From: Betaproteobacteria bacterium HGW-Betaproteobacteria-4
GTDB lineage: Bacteria; Pseudomonadota; Gammaproteobacteria; Burkholderiales; Rhodocyclaceae
Assembly (NCBI GenBank): GCA_002840785.1
Contig: PHCH01000060.1
Coordinates: 1-57,537 of the forward strand
DNA: 57,537 nt
Direction: 5' to 3'
Position 1 is the first letter of the stretch; every line of letters starts with the position of its first letter. Made by a program: the position numbers and the translations under genes. A model generated the notes under the pieces. The model saw nothing but the letters and a program-made list of their open reading frames with translations. It was not told the origin of the DNA and did not search any database. Positions 38,381 through 46,532 of the stretch are shown here, piece after piece.

Positions 38381-39250
38381 ATGGATATGAATGCAGGATT
38401 CGTCGTCACGCTGGCCATACTGGTCTTTGTCGTCGTCACCATCGCCAAGGGCGTGCGCATCGTGCCGCAGGGCGAGGAATGGATCGTCGAGCGGCTCGGC
38501 AAATACCACGGCACCTTGAAGCCCGGCCTCAACATCGTCATCCCTTACCTCGACAAGGTGGCTTACCAGTTGGTCACCAAGGACATCATCCTCGACGTCC
38601 AGGAGCAGGAAGTCATCACCCGCGACAACGCGGTGATCCTGACCAACGCCATCGCCTTCATCAAGGTCACCGATCCGGTCAAGGCGGTCTATGGCGTCAC
38701 CGATTTTTCGGAAGCGATCCGCAACCTGATCATGACCACGCTGCGCTCCATCGTCGGCGAAATGGAACTCGACGAAGCGCTGTCGTCGCGCGACAAGATC
38801 AAGGCCCGGCTGCGCGAGAGCATCGCCGACGAGGCGGTGGATTGGGGGCTGACCGTCAAGTCGGTGGAAATCCAGGACATCAAGCCCTCGCAGTCGATGC
38901 AGAAAGCCATGGAAATGCAGGCCGCCGCCGAGCGTGAACGCAAGGCCGTCGTCACCCGTTCGGAAGGGGCCAAGCAGTCGGCCATTCTCGAGGCCGAAGC
39001 CCGGCTGGAATCGGCCAAGCGCGATGCCAACGCCCAGGTCATGCTAGCCGAAGCCTCGGCCGAGGCGATCCGCCGCATCACCGCCGCGATCGGCGACAAG
39101 ACCGGCCCGATGTCCTACATGCTGGGCGAAAAGTACATCGCCGCGCTCGAGCGCATGGGCGAGAAGGACAACGCCAAGGTCATCGTGCTCCCGGCCGATC
39201 TGCAGGAAGCGGTCAAGGGCCTGTTCGGGCGCGGCAAGATCGCCGGCTGA
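38381..39250 (+). CDS. SPFH/band-7 stomatin-like protein
   Basis: 289 residues. An N-terminal membrane segment (about 6-24) is followed by the SPFH domain (VRIVPQGEEWIVERLGKYHGTLKPGLNIVIPYLDKV, QEQEVITRDNAVILTNAIAFIKV). A long charged coiled-coil (ERERKAVVTRSEGAKQSAILEAEARLESAKRDANAQ) leads to the C-terminus. It matches QmcA/YbbK-type stomatins, which oligomerise at the inner membrane with NfeD. Confidence 0.94.
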   Translation: MDMNAGFVVTLAILVFVVVTIAKGVRIVPQGEEWIVERLGKYHGTLKPGLNIVIPYLDKVAYQLVTKDIILDVQEQEVITRDNAVILTNAIAFIKVTDPVKAVYGVTDFSEAIRNLIMTTLRSIVGEMELDEALSSRDKIKARLRESIADEAVDWGLTVKSVEIQDIKPSQSMQKAMEMQAAAERERKAVVTRSEGAKQSAILEAEARLESAKRDANAQVMLAEASAEAIRRITAAIGDKTGPMSYMLGEKYIAALERMGEKDNAKVIVLPADLQEAVKGLFGRGKIAG

Positions 39251-39253
39251 CTC

Positions 39254-39289
39254 CTACGGTCAACCGGAAATATTGGCCAAAATTGAAAT
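39254..39289 (+). repeat. 36-nt dispersed repeat, copy 9
   Basis: Plus orientation, two differences. Its final AT forms the first two bases of the ATG start (39288) of the sugar dehydrogenase gene. It starts three bases after the stomatin stop and fills the whole intergenic gap. Confidence 0.94.
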
Positions 39290-40409
39290 GTCCAAACGCC
39301 CTCTCCGCCGCCTCGCCATGCTCTTCGTGGCCCTTGCGGCGCTGCCGCTGGCGGCGCAGGGCGGCGAACTGCGCGCCGAAGTCGTCAGCCGCGGGCTTGA
39401 GCATCCATGGGCGCTGGCCTTCATCGGCGATGGCCGGATGCTGGTCAGCGAACGTCCCGGCCGGCTGCGCGTAATCGCCGCCGACGGCAAGGTCGGCGCC
39501 CCGCTGGAAGGTTTGCCGGCAGTTGAAGTGACCGGCCAGGGCGGCATGCTCGACGTGGTGGCCGACCGCGATTTTGCCCGCAACCGGATGATCTATTTTT
39601 GCTACGCCGAAGCGGCGGCGCAGGGTCGCGGCAATTCGACGGCGCTCGCTGCGGCGCGCCTCTCCGACGATGCCCGGCGCCTCGAGAAAGTCACGACGAT
39701 CTTCCGGCAAACGCCCAAGGTCAGCAGCCGCCTGCATTTCGGCTGCCGCATCGTCGAGACCGACGACGGCCAGCTTTTCCTGACCCTCGGCGAGCGCGGT
39801 TCGCGCATGGCCGACGCGCAGAAACTCGACAATCATCACGGCAAAATTGTCCGCATCGCCAAGGATGGCAGCGTTCCCGCCGACAATCCTTTCGTCAAAC
39901 AGCCCGGCGCGCTGCCTGAAATCTGGAGCTACGGCCACCGCAACAGCCAGGGTGCGACGCTCGGCCCGGACGGCCGGCTGTGGATGCACGAACACGGCCC
40001 GCAAGGCGGCGATGAAATCAACCGCCCCGAGCCGGGCAAGAATTACGGCTGGCCGGTCATTACCTATGGTGAAAACTACGGTGGCGGCGCCATCGGCGAG
40101 GGCCTGACGAAAAAGCCCGGTATGGAGCAGCCCGTGCATTACTGGGTACCGTCAATTGCCCCATCCGGCATGGCCTTCGTGCGCAGCGAACGCTACGGCA
40201 AGGCCTGGCGCGGCAGCCTGCTCGTCGGCTCGTTGAAGTTCGGCTATCTGACGCGACTCGAGCTGGACGGCAGTAAGGTTGTCCGCGAGGAGAAGTTGCT
40301 CACCGGCTTGCGCCAGCGCGTGCGCGATGTCCGCGAAGCGCCGGACGGCACGATCTACCTGCTGACCGACGAAAGCAGCGGGCAACTGCTCAGGCTGGTG
40401 GCCGACTAG
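39288..40409 (+). CDS. Secreted PQQ-dependent sugar dehydrogenase (Asd/YliI type)
   Basis: 373 residues with a signal peptide (about 1-24, ending LAAQG). The beta-propeller motifs LEHPWALAFIGDGRMLVSERPGRLR, LTLGERG, NHHGKIVRI, YGHRNSQG and WMHEHGPQGGDEIN are those of soluble aldose sugar dehydrogenases, which oxidise aldoses with PQQ in the periplasm. The start codon overlaps repeat copy 9; no Shine-Dalgarno other than repeat sequence precedes it. An in-frame TTG inside the repeat would add MAKIE. Confidence 0.92.
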   Translation: MSKRPLRRLAMLFVALAALPLAAQGGELRAEVVSRGLEHPWALAFIGDGRMLVSERPGRLRVIAADGKVGAPLEGLPAVEVTGQGGMLDVVADRDFARNRMIYFCYAEAAAQGRGNSTALAAARLSDDARRLEKVTTIFRQTPKVSSRLHFGCRIVETDDGQLFLTLGERGSRMADAQKLDNHHGKIVRIAKDGSVPADNPFVKQPGALPEIWSYGHRNSQGATLGPDGRLWMHEHGPQGGDEINRPEPGKNYGWPVITYGENYGGGAIGEGLTKKPGMEQPVHYWVPSIAPSGMAFVRSERYGKAWRGSLLVGSLKFGYLTRLELDGSKVVREEKLLTGLRQRVRDVREAPDGTIYLLTDESSGQLLRLVAD

Positions 40410-40442
40410 CCAGGCGTTTCAGCCCCGCTGCCGGGCGACGGA

Positions 40443-40478
40443 ATTTCAAAATTGCCGCTTTTTTCAGGTTGACCGTAG
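40443..40478 (-). repeat. 36-nt dispersed repeat, copy 10
   Basis: Minus orientation, six differences (TGGCCA centre replaced). It is in the convergent gap between the sugar dehydrogenase and the gene at 40493. Confidence 0.85.
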
Positions 40479-40492
40479 CAAGCCCCGGCAGC

Positions 40493-41071
40493 TCAGCGCG
40501 CCTCGTCCTCAAACTGCTGGCGCAGCCGGTTGAGCCCTTGCCGGTAAGCCTCGGCGTCGCCGAAGTCGTAGAAGTTGGGATAGAGCTCGTGGGCTGCCTT
40601 GACCCGGCGGGCGTGCTTGATCGGGCACCAGTACTGCTCGGTGCGCGCCGCCACTTCCCGCACGTAGGCGGCGACGCCGTTGCCGTATGAACAGTAGAAG
40701 CAATTGAATTTTTCGATGATGTTGAGGTAGGGCAGATCCTGGCGGTCGAAGACCAGGTACTCGGAGCGCCTGACCTTGGGAATCCGGTACACCGGGAAGC
40801 AGATGGCCTGATAGACGGTGACGAAAAGGTCCATGAGCAGGAAGGGGATCCAGCCCAGGTAGATGAGCGGCGCAGTGAGCGCGACGAGCAGGCGGGTACG
40901 CAGCAGGAAGCGGAACAGCCCGGTCTTGTAGCGGCGCTGCTGGCGCTGGAATTCTTCGGCCAGCTCGATCTTTTTTTGCAGCCACTCGTCGCGGGTCTGG
41001 CGATATTCGTCTTCGAGCTCGTCCTGCAGGGCGCGGATTTTCGCCAGCAGTTCGTCGATATTCTTGTCCAT
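40493..41071 (-). CDS. Conserved hypothetical membrane-associated protein
   Basis: 192 residues. An N-terminal coiled coil (KNIDELLAKIRALQDELEDEYRQTRDEWLQKKIELAEEF) precedes two hydrophobic helices (LLVALTAPLIYLGWIPFLLMDLFVTVYQAICF). The C-terminal region has FNCFYCSYGNGVAAYVREV and QYWCPIKHAR, where the Cys residues could bind metal. I have seen this protein type in betaproteobacteria without a known function. ATG 41071 is chosen at MDKNID. Confidence 0.75.
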   Translation of the reverse strand: MDKNIDELLAKIRALQDELEDEYRQTRDEWLQKKIELAEEFQRQQRRYKTGLFRFLLRTRLLVALTAPLIYLGWIPFLLMDLFVTVYQAICFPVYRIPKVRRSEYLVFDRQDLPYLNIIEKFNCFYCSYGNGVAAYVREVAARTEQYWCPIKHARRVKAAHELYPNFYDFGDAEAYRQGLNRLRQQFEDEAR

Positions 41072-41152
41072 GAGGCCTGATCTTTCGCTGGATAGGCGCA
41101 GCAAACCTGCGCTCTGGCGAGTGTGCCCGATCAGGCGCCGGGCGTCACGCCG

Positions 41153-41653
41153 CTATTGGTCGCAGACGCTTAGCAAGTCGGCTTCGAGCTCGATTTCCAT
41201 GCCTTTTTCGAGCTTTTTCTCGATAAACATGCCGCGGTACAAACGGCCGGCGTTCTCGGCTTTTCTGGCATACGGCGTTTCCCAGTCGGCGACGCGAATG
41301 CGGACAACGCCGCTCTGTTCGTCGCGCTCGGCGACACCCTCGGCGACGCACGGAAAGGCCAGGGCGTGGCGGTTGAACTCGTCGCGGCTGTAGCGCTCCA
41401 GCGTCTTGCCGGGGACCACCGGGCATTTGCCGAGGTGACGGGTACGGACCTCGGCGGCGAGCACTTCACCCTTCAGGAAAAACACCGGATCGGTCACCAC
41501 CCAGCCGTCGCCGCCCTCCTCGTAGCGCACGCACTGGCCGGTCTGGAGCAGTTCCGGTTGCTTGAAGAGCAGCCTGGCCGACGGCCGCAAAGCCGGCTCG
41601 GCAGCCAGCGCCGGCAGCGTCAGGCTGGCCAGCACAACAAGGAGAATTCGCAT
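41153..41653 (-). CDS. Small secreted hypothetical protein
   Basis: 166 residues with a signal peptide (MRILLVVLASLTLPALAAEP; start at ATG 41653). The mature chain has four Cys (GQCVRYEE, GKCPVVPG, FPCVAEG, LSVCDQ) and reads as a beta-rich domain. Family unknown. It follows the CoA-ligase gene by 14 bases and is likely in its operon, though no link to transport or CoA metabolism is visible. Confidence 0.72.
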   Translation of the reverse strand: MRILLVVLASLTLPALAAEPALRPSARLLFKQPELLQTGQCVRYEEGGDGWVVTDPVFFLKGEVLAAEVRTRHLGKCPVVPGKTLERYSRDEFNRHALAFPCVAEGVAERDEQSGVVRIRVADWETPYARKAENAGRLYRGMFIEKKLEKGMEIELEADLLSVCDQ

Positions 41654-41667
41654 GAAAATAGTCCGGC

Positions 41668-42897
41668 TCAATAGATCCGGCTATCTTCGATCACCTTTCC
41701 GTCGTTGGGCAAGCCCCCGGGTGTGACAAATGCCACATCGCCGCGCAATTTGGTCATTTCGCGCAGGCTATCGACCAGGGATTTGGCCAGTGCCTCGTGG
41801 CCGGCTTCGATTTCGCAATGCAGCACCATGCGGTCCTGGCCGCCGGGGTTGTCGACGACCAGGCGCATGCGGTGGATTTCCGGATGGCGGGCGGCGATCT
41901 GCGCCACCTGTTCGGGATGCACGAACATGCCCTTGATCTTGGTCGTTTGATCAGCCCGGCCCATCCAGCCCTTGAGCCGGATATTGCTGCGCCCGCAGGG
42001 CGAACGACCAGGCATGATGGCCGACAGGTCGCCGGTGGCGAAGCGGATCAGCGGGTAATCCGGGTTGAAGGTGGTGACGACGACTTCGCCGACCTCGCCC
42101 GGTTCGACCGGATCGCCGGTGCCGGGGCGAACGATTTCGACGAGGATTTCCTCCTCGACGACCAGGCCTTCCTCAGCCTCACTCTCGTAGGCGATGGCGC
42201 CGATGTCAGCCGTCGCGTAGCACTGGCGCACCGAAATGCCGCGCTCCTTGAGCCACTGCCGGGTGATGCCGGGCAAGGCTTCGCCGGAAACACAGGCCTT
42301 GCGCAGCGAACTGATGTCGGCCCCCATTTCCTCGGCCTTCTCGACGATGATGCGGAGGAAGGACGGCGTCCCGACATAGCCTTCCGGCTTGAGATCGACG
42401 ATCGCCTGCACCTGCTGCTCGGTCTGCCCGGTGCCGCCGGGGAAAACCGCGCAGCCGAGCTTGCGGGCGCCGCCCTCCATGAGAAAGGCGCCCGGCGTGA
42501 AATGGTAGGAATAACAATTGTGGATCAGGTCGCCATCGCGAAAACCGGCGGCGTACAGCACGCGGGCCAGGCGCCAGGGGTCCATGTCCTTGCCCTGCAG
42601 TTCGTAGATCGGCCCGGGCGAAGCAAATACCCGCTTGGCCTTGCCGCGCGGCAGCGAATTCAGGCCACCGAAAGGCGGCGTCCTTTTCTGCAGCTCGATC
42701 AGGTCGCGCTTGCGGGTCAGCGGCAGCCGGGCCAGCGCCTCGCGCGACGCGCATTCGAAGGGATTGACCCCGGCCAGCGTCTGAAAATAGTAATGCGTCG
42801 TTTCCTTGGCATGCGCCACCTGGCGTGCCAGCTTGTCCATCAGGTCCGCCTCGCGCTCATCCGGATCGCGGGTCTCGAGCGGGTCGTAATAGCTCAT
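41668..42897 (-). CDS. Phenylacetate-CoA ligase-like AMP-forming enzyme
   Basis: 409 residues of the PaaK branch of the ANL superfamily. It has FASPGPIYELQG in place of the usual SSGTTG, YSYHFTPGAFLMEGGARKLG, YATADIGAIAYES, RFATGDLSAIMPG and the hinge/C-terminal domain QTTKIKGMFVHPEQVAQI. It would activate an aromatic or aliphatic carboxylate to its CoA thioester. The altered P-loop (ASPGP) suggests a substrate other than phenylacetate or weak adenylation. It ends the second transport operon. The ATG overlaps repeat copy 11. Confidence 0.87.
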   Translation of the reverse strand: MSYYDPLETRDPDEREADLMDKLARQVAHAKETTHYYFQTLAGVNPFECASREALARLPLTRKRDLIELQKRTPPFGGLNSLPRGKAKRVFASPGPIYELQGKDMDPWRLARVLYAAGFRDGDLIHNCYSYHFTPGAFLMEGGARKLGCAVFPGGTGQTEQQVQAIVDLKPEGYVGTPSFLRIIVEKAEEMGADISSLRKACVSGEALPGITRQWLKERGISVRQCYATADIGAIAYESEAEEGLVVEEEILVEIVRPGTGDPVEPGEVGEVVVTTFNPDYPLIRFATGDLSAIMPGRSPCGRSNIRLKGWMGRADQTTKIKGMFVHPEQVAQIAARHPEIHRMRLVVDNPGGQDRMVLHCEIEAGHEALAKSLVDSLREMTKLRGDVAFVTPGGLPNDGKVIEDSRIY

Positions 42898-42931
42898 TTC
42901 ATTTTTCTCCGTTTTTTCCGGTTGACCGTAG
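42896..42931 (-). repeat. 36-nt dispersed repeat, copy 11
   Basis: Minus orientation, four differences. Its final AT is part of the ATG of the CoA-ligase gene (42897). The centre has changed from TGGCCA to CGGAGA, which puts a GGAG ribosome-binding site about nine bases before that start. Confidence 0.9.
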
Positions 42932-42973
42932 CATTTGGGTTTTCAGCGAAGCAAAAGCAAGCACACGGCCCAA

Positions 42974-43075
42974 GGGTTGCAAAGTAGCCCCGCAGGGCAA
43001 GGCGGAGGCCGGCGCCGTTGGCTCCTGCCAACAAGCCGGCCGACAACGCCGCCATGTGGGGCGCACTGCAACCCC
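42974..43075. repeat. 102-nt nested hairpin element
   Basis: Six pairs of arms nest in register: GGGTTGCA/TGCAACCC (42974, 43068), GCCCC/GGGGC (42987, 43058), GGCGG/CCGCC (43001, 43049), GCCGGC/GCCGGC (43008, 43035), GTTGGC/GCCAAC (43017, 43027), loop TCCT. It fills the gap between livF and the CoA-ligase gene. It has no coding frame of interest. It could be a small transposable repeat or a structured RNA. Confidence 0.7.
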
Positions 43076-43906
43076 CTACGACAGCCAGCGTTTGCGGCGG
43101 CGGTAATGCTTTACGTCTTTGAAGGACTTTCTACCGGCCGAACTCAGCCCCAGATAGAACTCCTTAACGTCCTCATTCGTCCTGAGATCCTCCGCATCCC
43201 CCTCCATGACCACCCGCCCGTTCTCCAGGATGTACCCGAAGTCGGCATACCTCAGCGCGACCATGGTGTTCTGCTCGGCCAGCAGAAAACTGACGTTTTC
43301 CCGCGAGTTCAGATCCTTAACAATCTCGAAAATCTCTTCAACAATCTGCGGTGCCAGGCCCATCGACGGCTCGTCGAGCAGAATCATTTCCGGCTTGGCC
43401 ATGAGCGCCCGGCCGATGGCGCACATCTGCTGTTCGCCGCCGGAGGTGTAGCCGGCCTGCGAGGTGCGCCGCGTCTTGAGGCGCGGGAAATAGTGGTAGA
43501 CCTTCTCCAGGCTGTCCTTGAGTTCGCCGCGCGAAATGCTCCGCGTGTAGGCCCCGGTCAGCAGGTTTTCCTCGATGGTCAGGTGGCCGAAGCAATGCCG
43601 CCCTTCCATGACCTGGATGACGCCACGCTTGACCAGTTCGTTCGGTGTCAGCTGATCGATGCGATCACCCTTGTACTCGACCGAACCCTTGGTCACATCG
43701 CCGCGTTCGGCCCGCAGCAGGTTGGAAATCGCCTTCAACGTCGTCGATTTCCCGGCTCCGTTGGCGCCGAGCAGAGCGACGATCTTGCCTTTCGGCACGT
43801 TCAGCGACACGCCCTTGAGCACCAGGATCACGTGGTCGTAAATGACCTCGATGTTGTTGATGCTCAGGTAGTTGTCGGCCGTGGCAACGGCAGTTTGTGT
43901 GTTCAT
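43076..43906 (-). CDS. livF: Branched-chain amino acid-type ABC transporter ATPase LivF (second cluster)
   Basis: 276 residues, longer than usual LivF (about 235) because of a 30-residue C-terminal tail rich in Lys/Arg (GRKSFKDVKHYRRRKRWLS). Walker A GANGAGKST, signature TSGGEQQM (first residue Thr, not Leu), Walker B ILLDEPSMGLAP and AEQNTMVAL are clear. It is the energy subunit of the second uptake system. ATG 43906 is used; the open frame upstream runs through the palindromic repeat. Confidence 0.92.
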   Translation of the reverse strand: MNTQTAVATADNYLSINNIEVIYDHVILVLKGVSLNVPKGKIVALLGANGAGKSTTLKAISNLLRAERGDVTKGSVEYKGDRIDQLTPNELVKRGVIQVMEGRHCFGHLTIEENLLTGAYTRSISRGELKDSLEKVYHYFPRLKTRRTSQAGYTSGGEQQMCAIGRALMAKPEMILLDEPSMGLAPQIVEEIFEIVKDLNSRENVSFLLAEQNTMVALRYADFGYILENGRVVMEGDAEDLRTNEDVKEFYLGLSSAGRKSFKDVKHYRRRKRWLS

Positions 43907-43930
43907 TGCAAATCCTTGCGAACGGGCAGC

Positions 43931-44053
43931 TCCCTCCCCTTCAAGGGGAGGGCCGGGGTGGGGATGGGTGATCGGCAAGCCCAACCCATCCCCCACCTAG
44001 CCTCCCCCTTGTCCCAGGGGATACCCTCCCTGCGGGACATAAAGGGGGAGGAA
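43931..44053. repeat. Palindromic CCCTCCCC-type intergenic repeat
   Basis: Left arm 43943-43969 and right arm 43984-44010 form a 27-base imperfect stem of G- and C-runs (GGGGTGGGGATGGGT with ACCCATCCCCCACC). Smaller hairpins lie on both sides. It occupies the gap between livK and livF of the second operon. Similar C-run/G-run palindromes are common between proteobacterial genes; here it may trim or stabilise the mRNA between the genes. Confidence 0.7.
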
Positions 44054-44058
44054 CATCC

Positions 44059-45381
44059 TTACTTTTCCTTCGAACAATCGCGCGGCGTGATGCCCTTTTC
44101 CTTGGCGTACTGCTTGGCCGAGGCCTGGAACAACGGGTGGATCAACGCCTTGTTACCCTCGATCCAGCCGGATACCGGAACCCACTTGGCGCCGTCCCAC
44201 TGCTGGATCTTCACCTTGCCGGAACCTTCGTGGTTGTCGCAGGAAGTCTTGATTTCCGGCAGCAGGTCGGTGGCGCCGATGGCCTTCAGGCGGGCGTCGG
44301 TGATGTTCAGGTTTTCCAGCGCCCAGCGGGTCTGCTCGCCGTTCAGCGCCTTGCCCTTGCCGAACTTTTCCTGGCCCTTGCGGATGGCTTCGACCGACAG
44401 CACGGCGGCGGAAACGCCACGGTTGTAGAGGATGGTGCCGATCTTGGCCTTGTCTTCCATGTTCCCCTTGCCGGCGCCGTAGACGACCTTCTCGATATCG
44501 GCGATGACCGGAACGTGTTTGCCGGCGACGTTCCACGTCGCGGCCATGTAGCCGGTGGCGGCGTCGCCGGCCGGGACGACGTCTTCTTCGGAACCGGTCC
44601 ACCACGAGCCGATCATCTTGTCACGCGGGAAACCGACCTTCTTGGCGGCCTTCAGTGCCGTCTGGTTCATCACGCCCCAGCCCCAGAATACGACGTAGTC
44701 CGGGCGTTCCTGGCGGATCTTCAGCCATTGGGCGCCCTGCTCGTTACCCGGGTGGGCAACCGGAATCTGGACCACGGTGAACTTGTTGAGTCCGGCTTCG
44801 GCGTTCATCGCGATGATCGCTTCCTTGCCGTAGGCGGAGTCGTGGTACAGATAAACGATCTTCTTGCCGGCCAGGCTGCCGCCATTCTTGTCCTTGAGGA
44901 ACTTGATGATGGCCGAGGCCTGCATCTGGTAAGTCGTAACCAGCGGGAAGGCGTACGGGAAGACCGAGCCGTCCACCGCGTCGGTACGGCCGTAGCCCAT
45001 CATGGCCAGCGGCAGCTTGTCCTGGGCCGACTTGTCGATCAGCGCGTAGGAGATACCGGTCGACATCGTGTGCAACGGGCCGGCCGACTTGGCGGCCTTG
45101 CTCTTCAGGCGCTCGTAGCACTCGACGCCCTTGGCGTTGTTGTATTCCGTTTCGCACTCTTCGTAGGTCATCTGGACGCCATTGACGCCCTTTTCCTTGA
45201 GATTGACGTAGTTCAGGTAGTCAATGAAACCACCGTAGAAAGCCTGGCCGTTCGAGCCATAGGGGCCGACGCGGTAGTCGATCAGCGGGAAGAACTGCTC
45301 TTCGGCGGCCACGGCCATCTGCGACAGCATGGCTAGGGACACCGCAGCGGCGGCAATAGCGGGTTTGAAATTTTTGATCAT
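44059..45381 (-). CDS. Periplasmic substrate-binding protein of the second liv-type cluster
   Basis: 440 residues with a cleaved signal peptide (ends VAAE about residue 26). Type I bilobed binding domain of the family that accompanies aromatic-acid transport operons (EQFFPLIDYRVGPYGSNGQAFYGGFIDYLNYVN, GVSAAVLSVEAIRKGQEKFGKGK). It is longer than amino-acid LivK and shares little with the LivK at 23482. The context of two CoA ligases suggests an aromatic or fatty acid substrate rather than leucine. Confidence 0.9.
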   Translation of the reverse strand: MIKNFKPAIAAAAVSLAMLSQMAVAAEEQFFPLIDYRVGPYGSNGQAFYGGFIDYLNYVNLKEKGVNGVQMTYEECETEYNNAKGVECYERLKSKAAKSAGPLHTMSTGISYALIDKSAQDKLPLAMMGYGRTDAVDGSVFPYAFPLVTTYQMQASAIIKFLKDKNGGSLAGKKIVYLYHDSAYGKEAIIAMNAEAGLNKFTVVQIPVAHPGNEQGAQWLKIRQERPDYVVFWGWGVMNQTALKAAKKVGFPRDKMIGSWWTGSEEDVVPAGDAATGYMAATWNVAGKHVPVIADIEKVVYGAGKGNMEDKAKIGTILYNRGVSAAVLSVEAIRKGQEKFGKGKALNGEQTRWALENLNITDARLKAIGATDLLPEIKTSCDNHEGSGKVKIQQWDGAKWVPVSGWIEGNKALIHPLFQASAKQYAKEKGITPRDCSKEK

Positions 45382-45444
45382 TGAATGTCTCCTCCAGTTA
45401 TTACAAAAAGCGGCGGGGCCCCACCGCTTGAACCACAGTCAGCA

Positions 45445-46521
45445 CTAATGCGGGAACGGCCACAAGCGCAGCTTCTCCTTGGCGATCTGCCACAAACGGG
45501 CCAGCCCGTGCGGCTCGACGATCAGGAAGAACATGATCAGCGCACCGAACACCGTGATCTGGATGTGCGACACGGTAGCGCTGGAAAATGGCAGCCCGAA
45601 CAGTTCGGCAAAGAACGGCAGGGCGATATCGAGAAAGATCGGCAGCAGCAGGATGAAGGCGGCGCCGAGGAAACTGCCCATGATCGAACCGACACCACCG
45701 ATGATGATCATGAACAAAATCTTGAAGGACATTTCGAGCGAGAAACCATCCGGCTCGACCGAACCGAGGTAGCAGAAGGCGTACAGCGCGCCGGCCACAC
45801 CGCAGTAGAAAGAACTCACGGCGAAGGCGAGCAGCTTGGTCTGCATCAGCTTGATGCCGATCACCGACGCCGCCACGTCCATGTCGCGCACCGCCATCCA
45901 GGCCCGGCCGGTGGCCGAGCGGACCATGTTCTTGGCGGCCAGCGCCATGACGACGACGATGGAGAGGACGAGCAGGTATTTCTCGACCGGCGTCGTCAGT
46001 TCGTGACCGAAGATGATCAGGCGCTGCGTCGAGATCACGCCCGACGACGAGTTGTTCGACAGCCACGGGAACTTGGTCAGGCACCAGACGATGAAGAACT
46101 GCGCCGCCAGCGTCGCCACAGCCAGATAGAAGCCCTTGATGCGCAACGATGGCAGGCCGAACAGAATACCCACCCCGGCTGCGGTCAACCCGGCGCAAAT
46201 GAAGGAAACCAGAATCGGGATGCCCTCGATACGCAACTGAAAATTGTAGGCGGCATAGGCACCAACCGCCATGAAAGCCGCCGAACCGAGCGAGAGTTGG
46301 CCGGCATAACCGGTCAGGACATTGAGCCCCAGCGCCGCCAGGGCAAAGATCAGGAAAGGAATCAGGATGGCCGAGAACCAGTATTCGCTGGCAAAAAGCG
46401 GCACCCCGATGAAAGCGACGACAAGCAGCGCGATGACCCCGATCCGGTCCTGACGAATCGGGAAGATCTGCTGGTCGGCGGCGTAGGTCGTCTTGAATTG
46501 ACCGGCTTCACGGTAAAGCAT
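45445..46521 (-). CDS. livM: ABC transporter permease LivM (second cluster)
   Basis: 358 residues with about ten membrane segments. LGLNVLTGYAGQLSLGSAAFMAVGAY and GRAWMAVRDMDVAASVIGIKLMQTKLLAFAVSSFYCGVAGAL are the LivM hallmarks. It starts 11 bases after livH. It pairs with LivH to form the channel. Confidence 0.93.
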   Translation of the reverse strand: MLYREAGQFKTTYAADQQIFPIRQDRIGVIALLVVAFIGVPLFASEYWFSAILIPFLIFALAALGLNVLTGYAGQLSLGSAAFMAVGAYAAYNFQLRIEGIPILVSFICAGLTAAGVGILFGLPSLRIKGFYLAVATLAAQFFIVWCLTKFPWLSNNSSSGVISTQRLIIFGHELTTPVEKYLLVLSIVVVMALAAKNMVRSATGRAWMAVRDMDVAASVIGIKLMQTKLLAFAVSSFYCGVAGALYAFCYLGSVEPDGFSLEMSFKILFMIIIGGVGSIMGSFLGAAFILLLPIFLDIALPFFAELFGLPFSSATVSHIQITVFGALIMFFLIVEPHGLARLWQIAKEKLRLWPFPH

Positions 46522-46532
46522 GTGTTTTCTCC

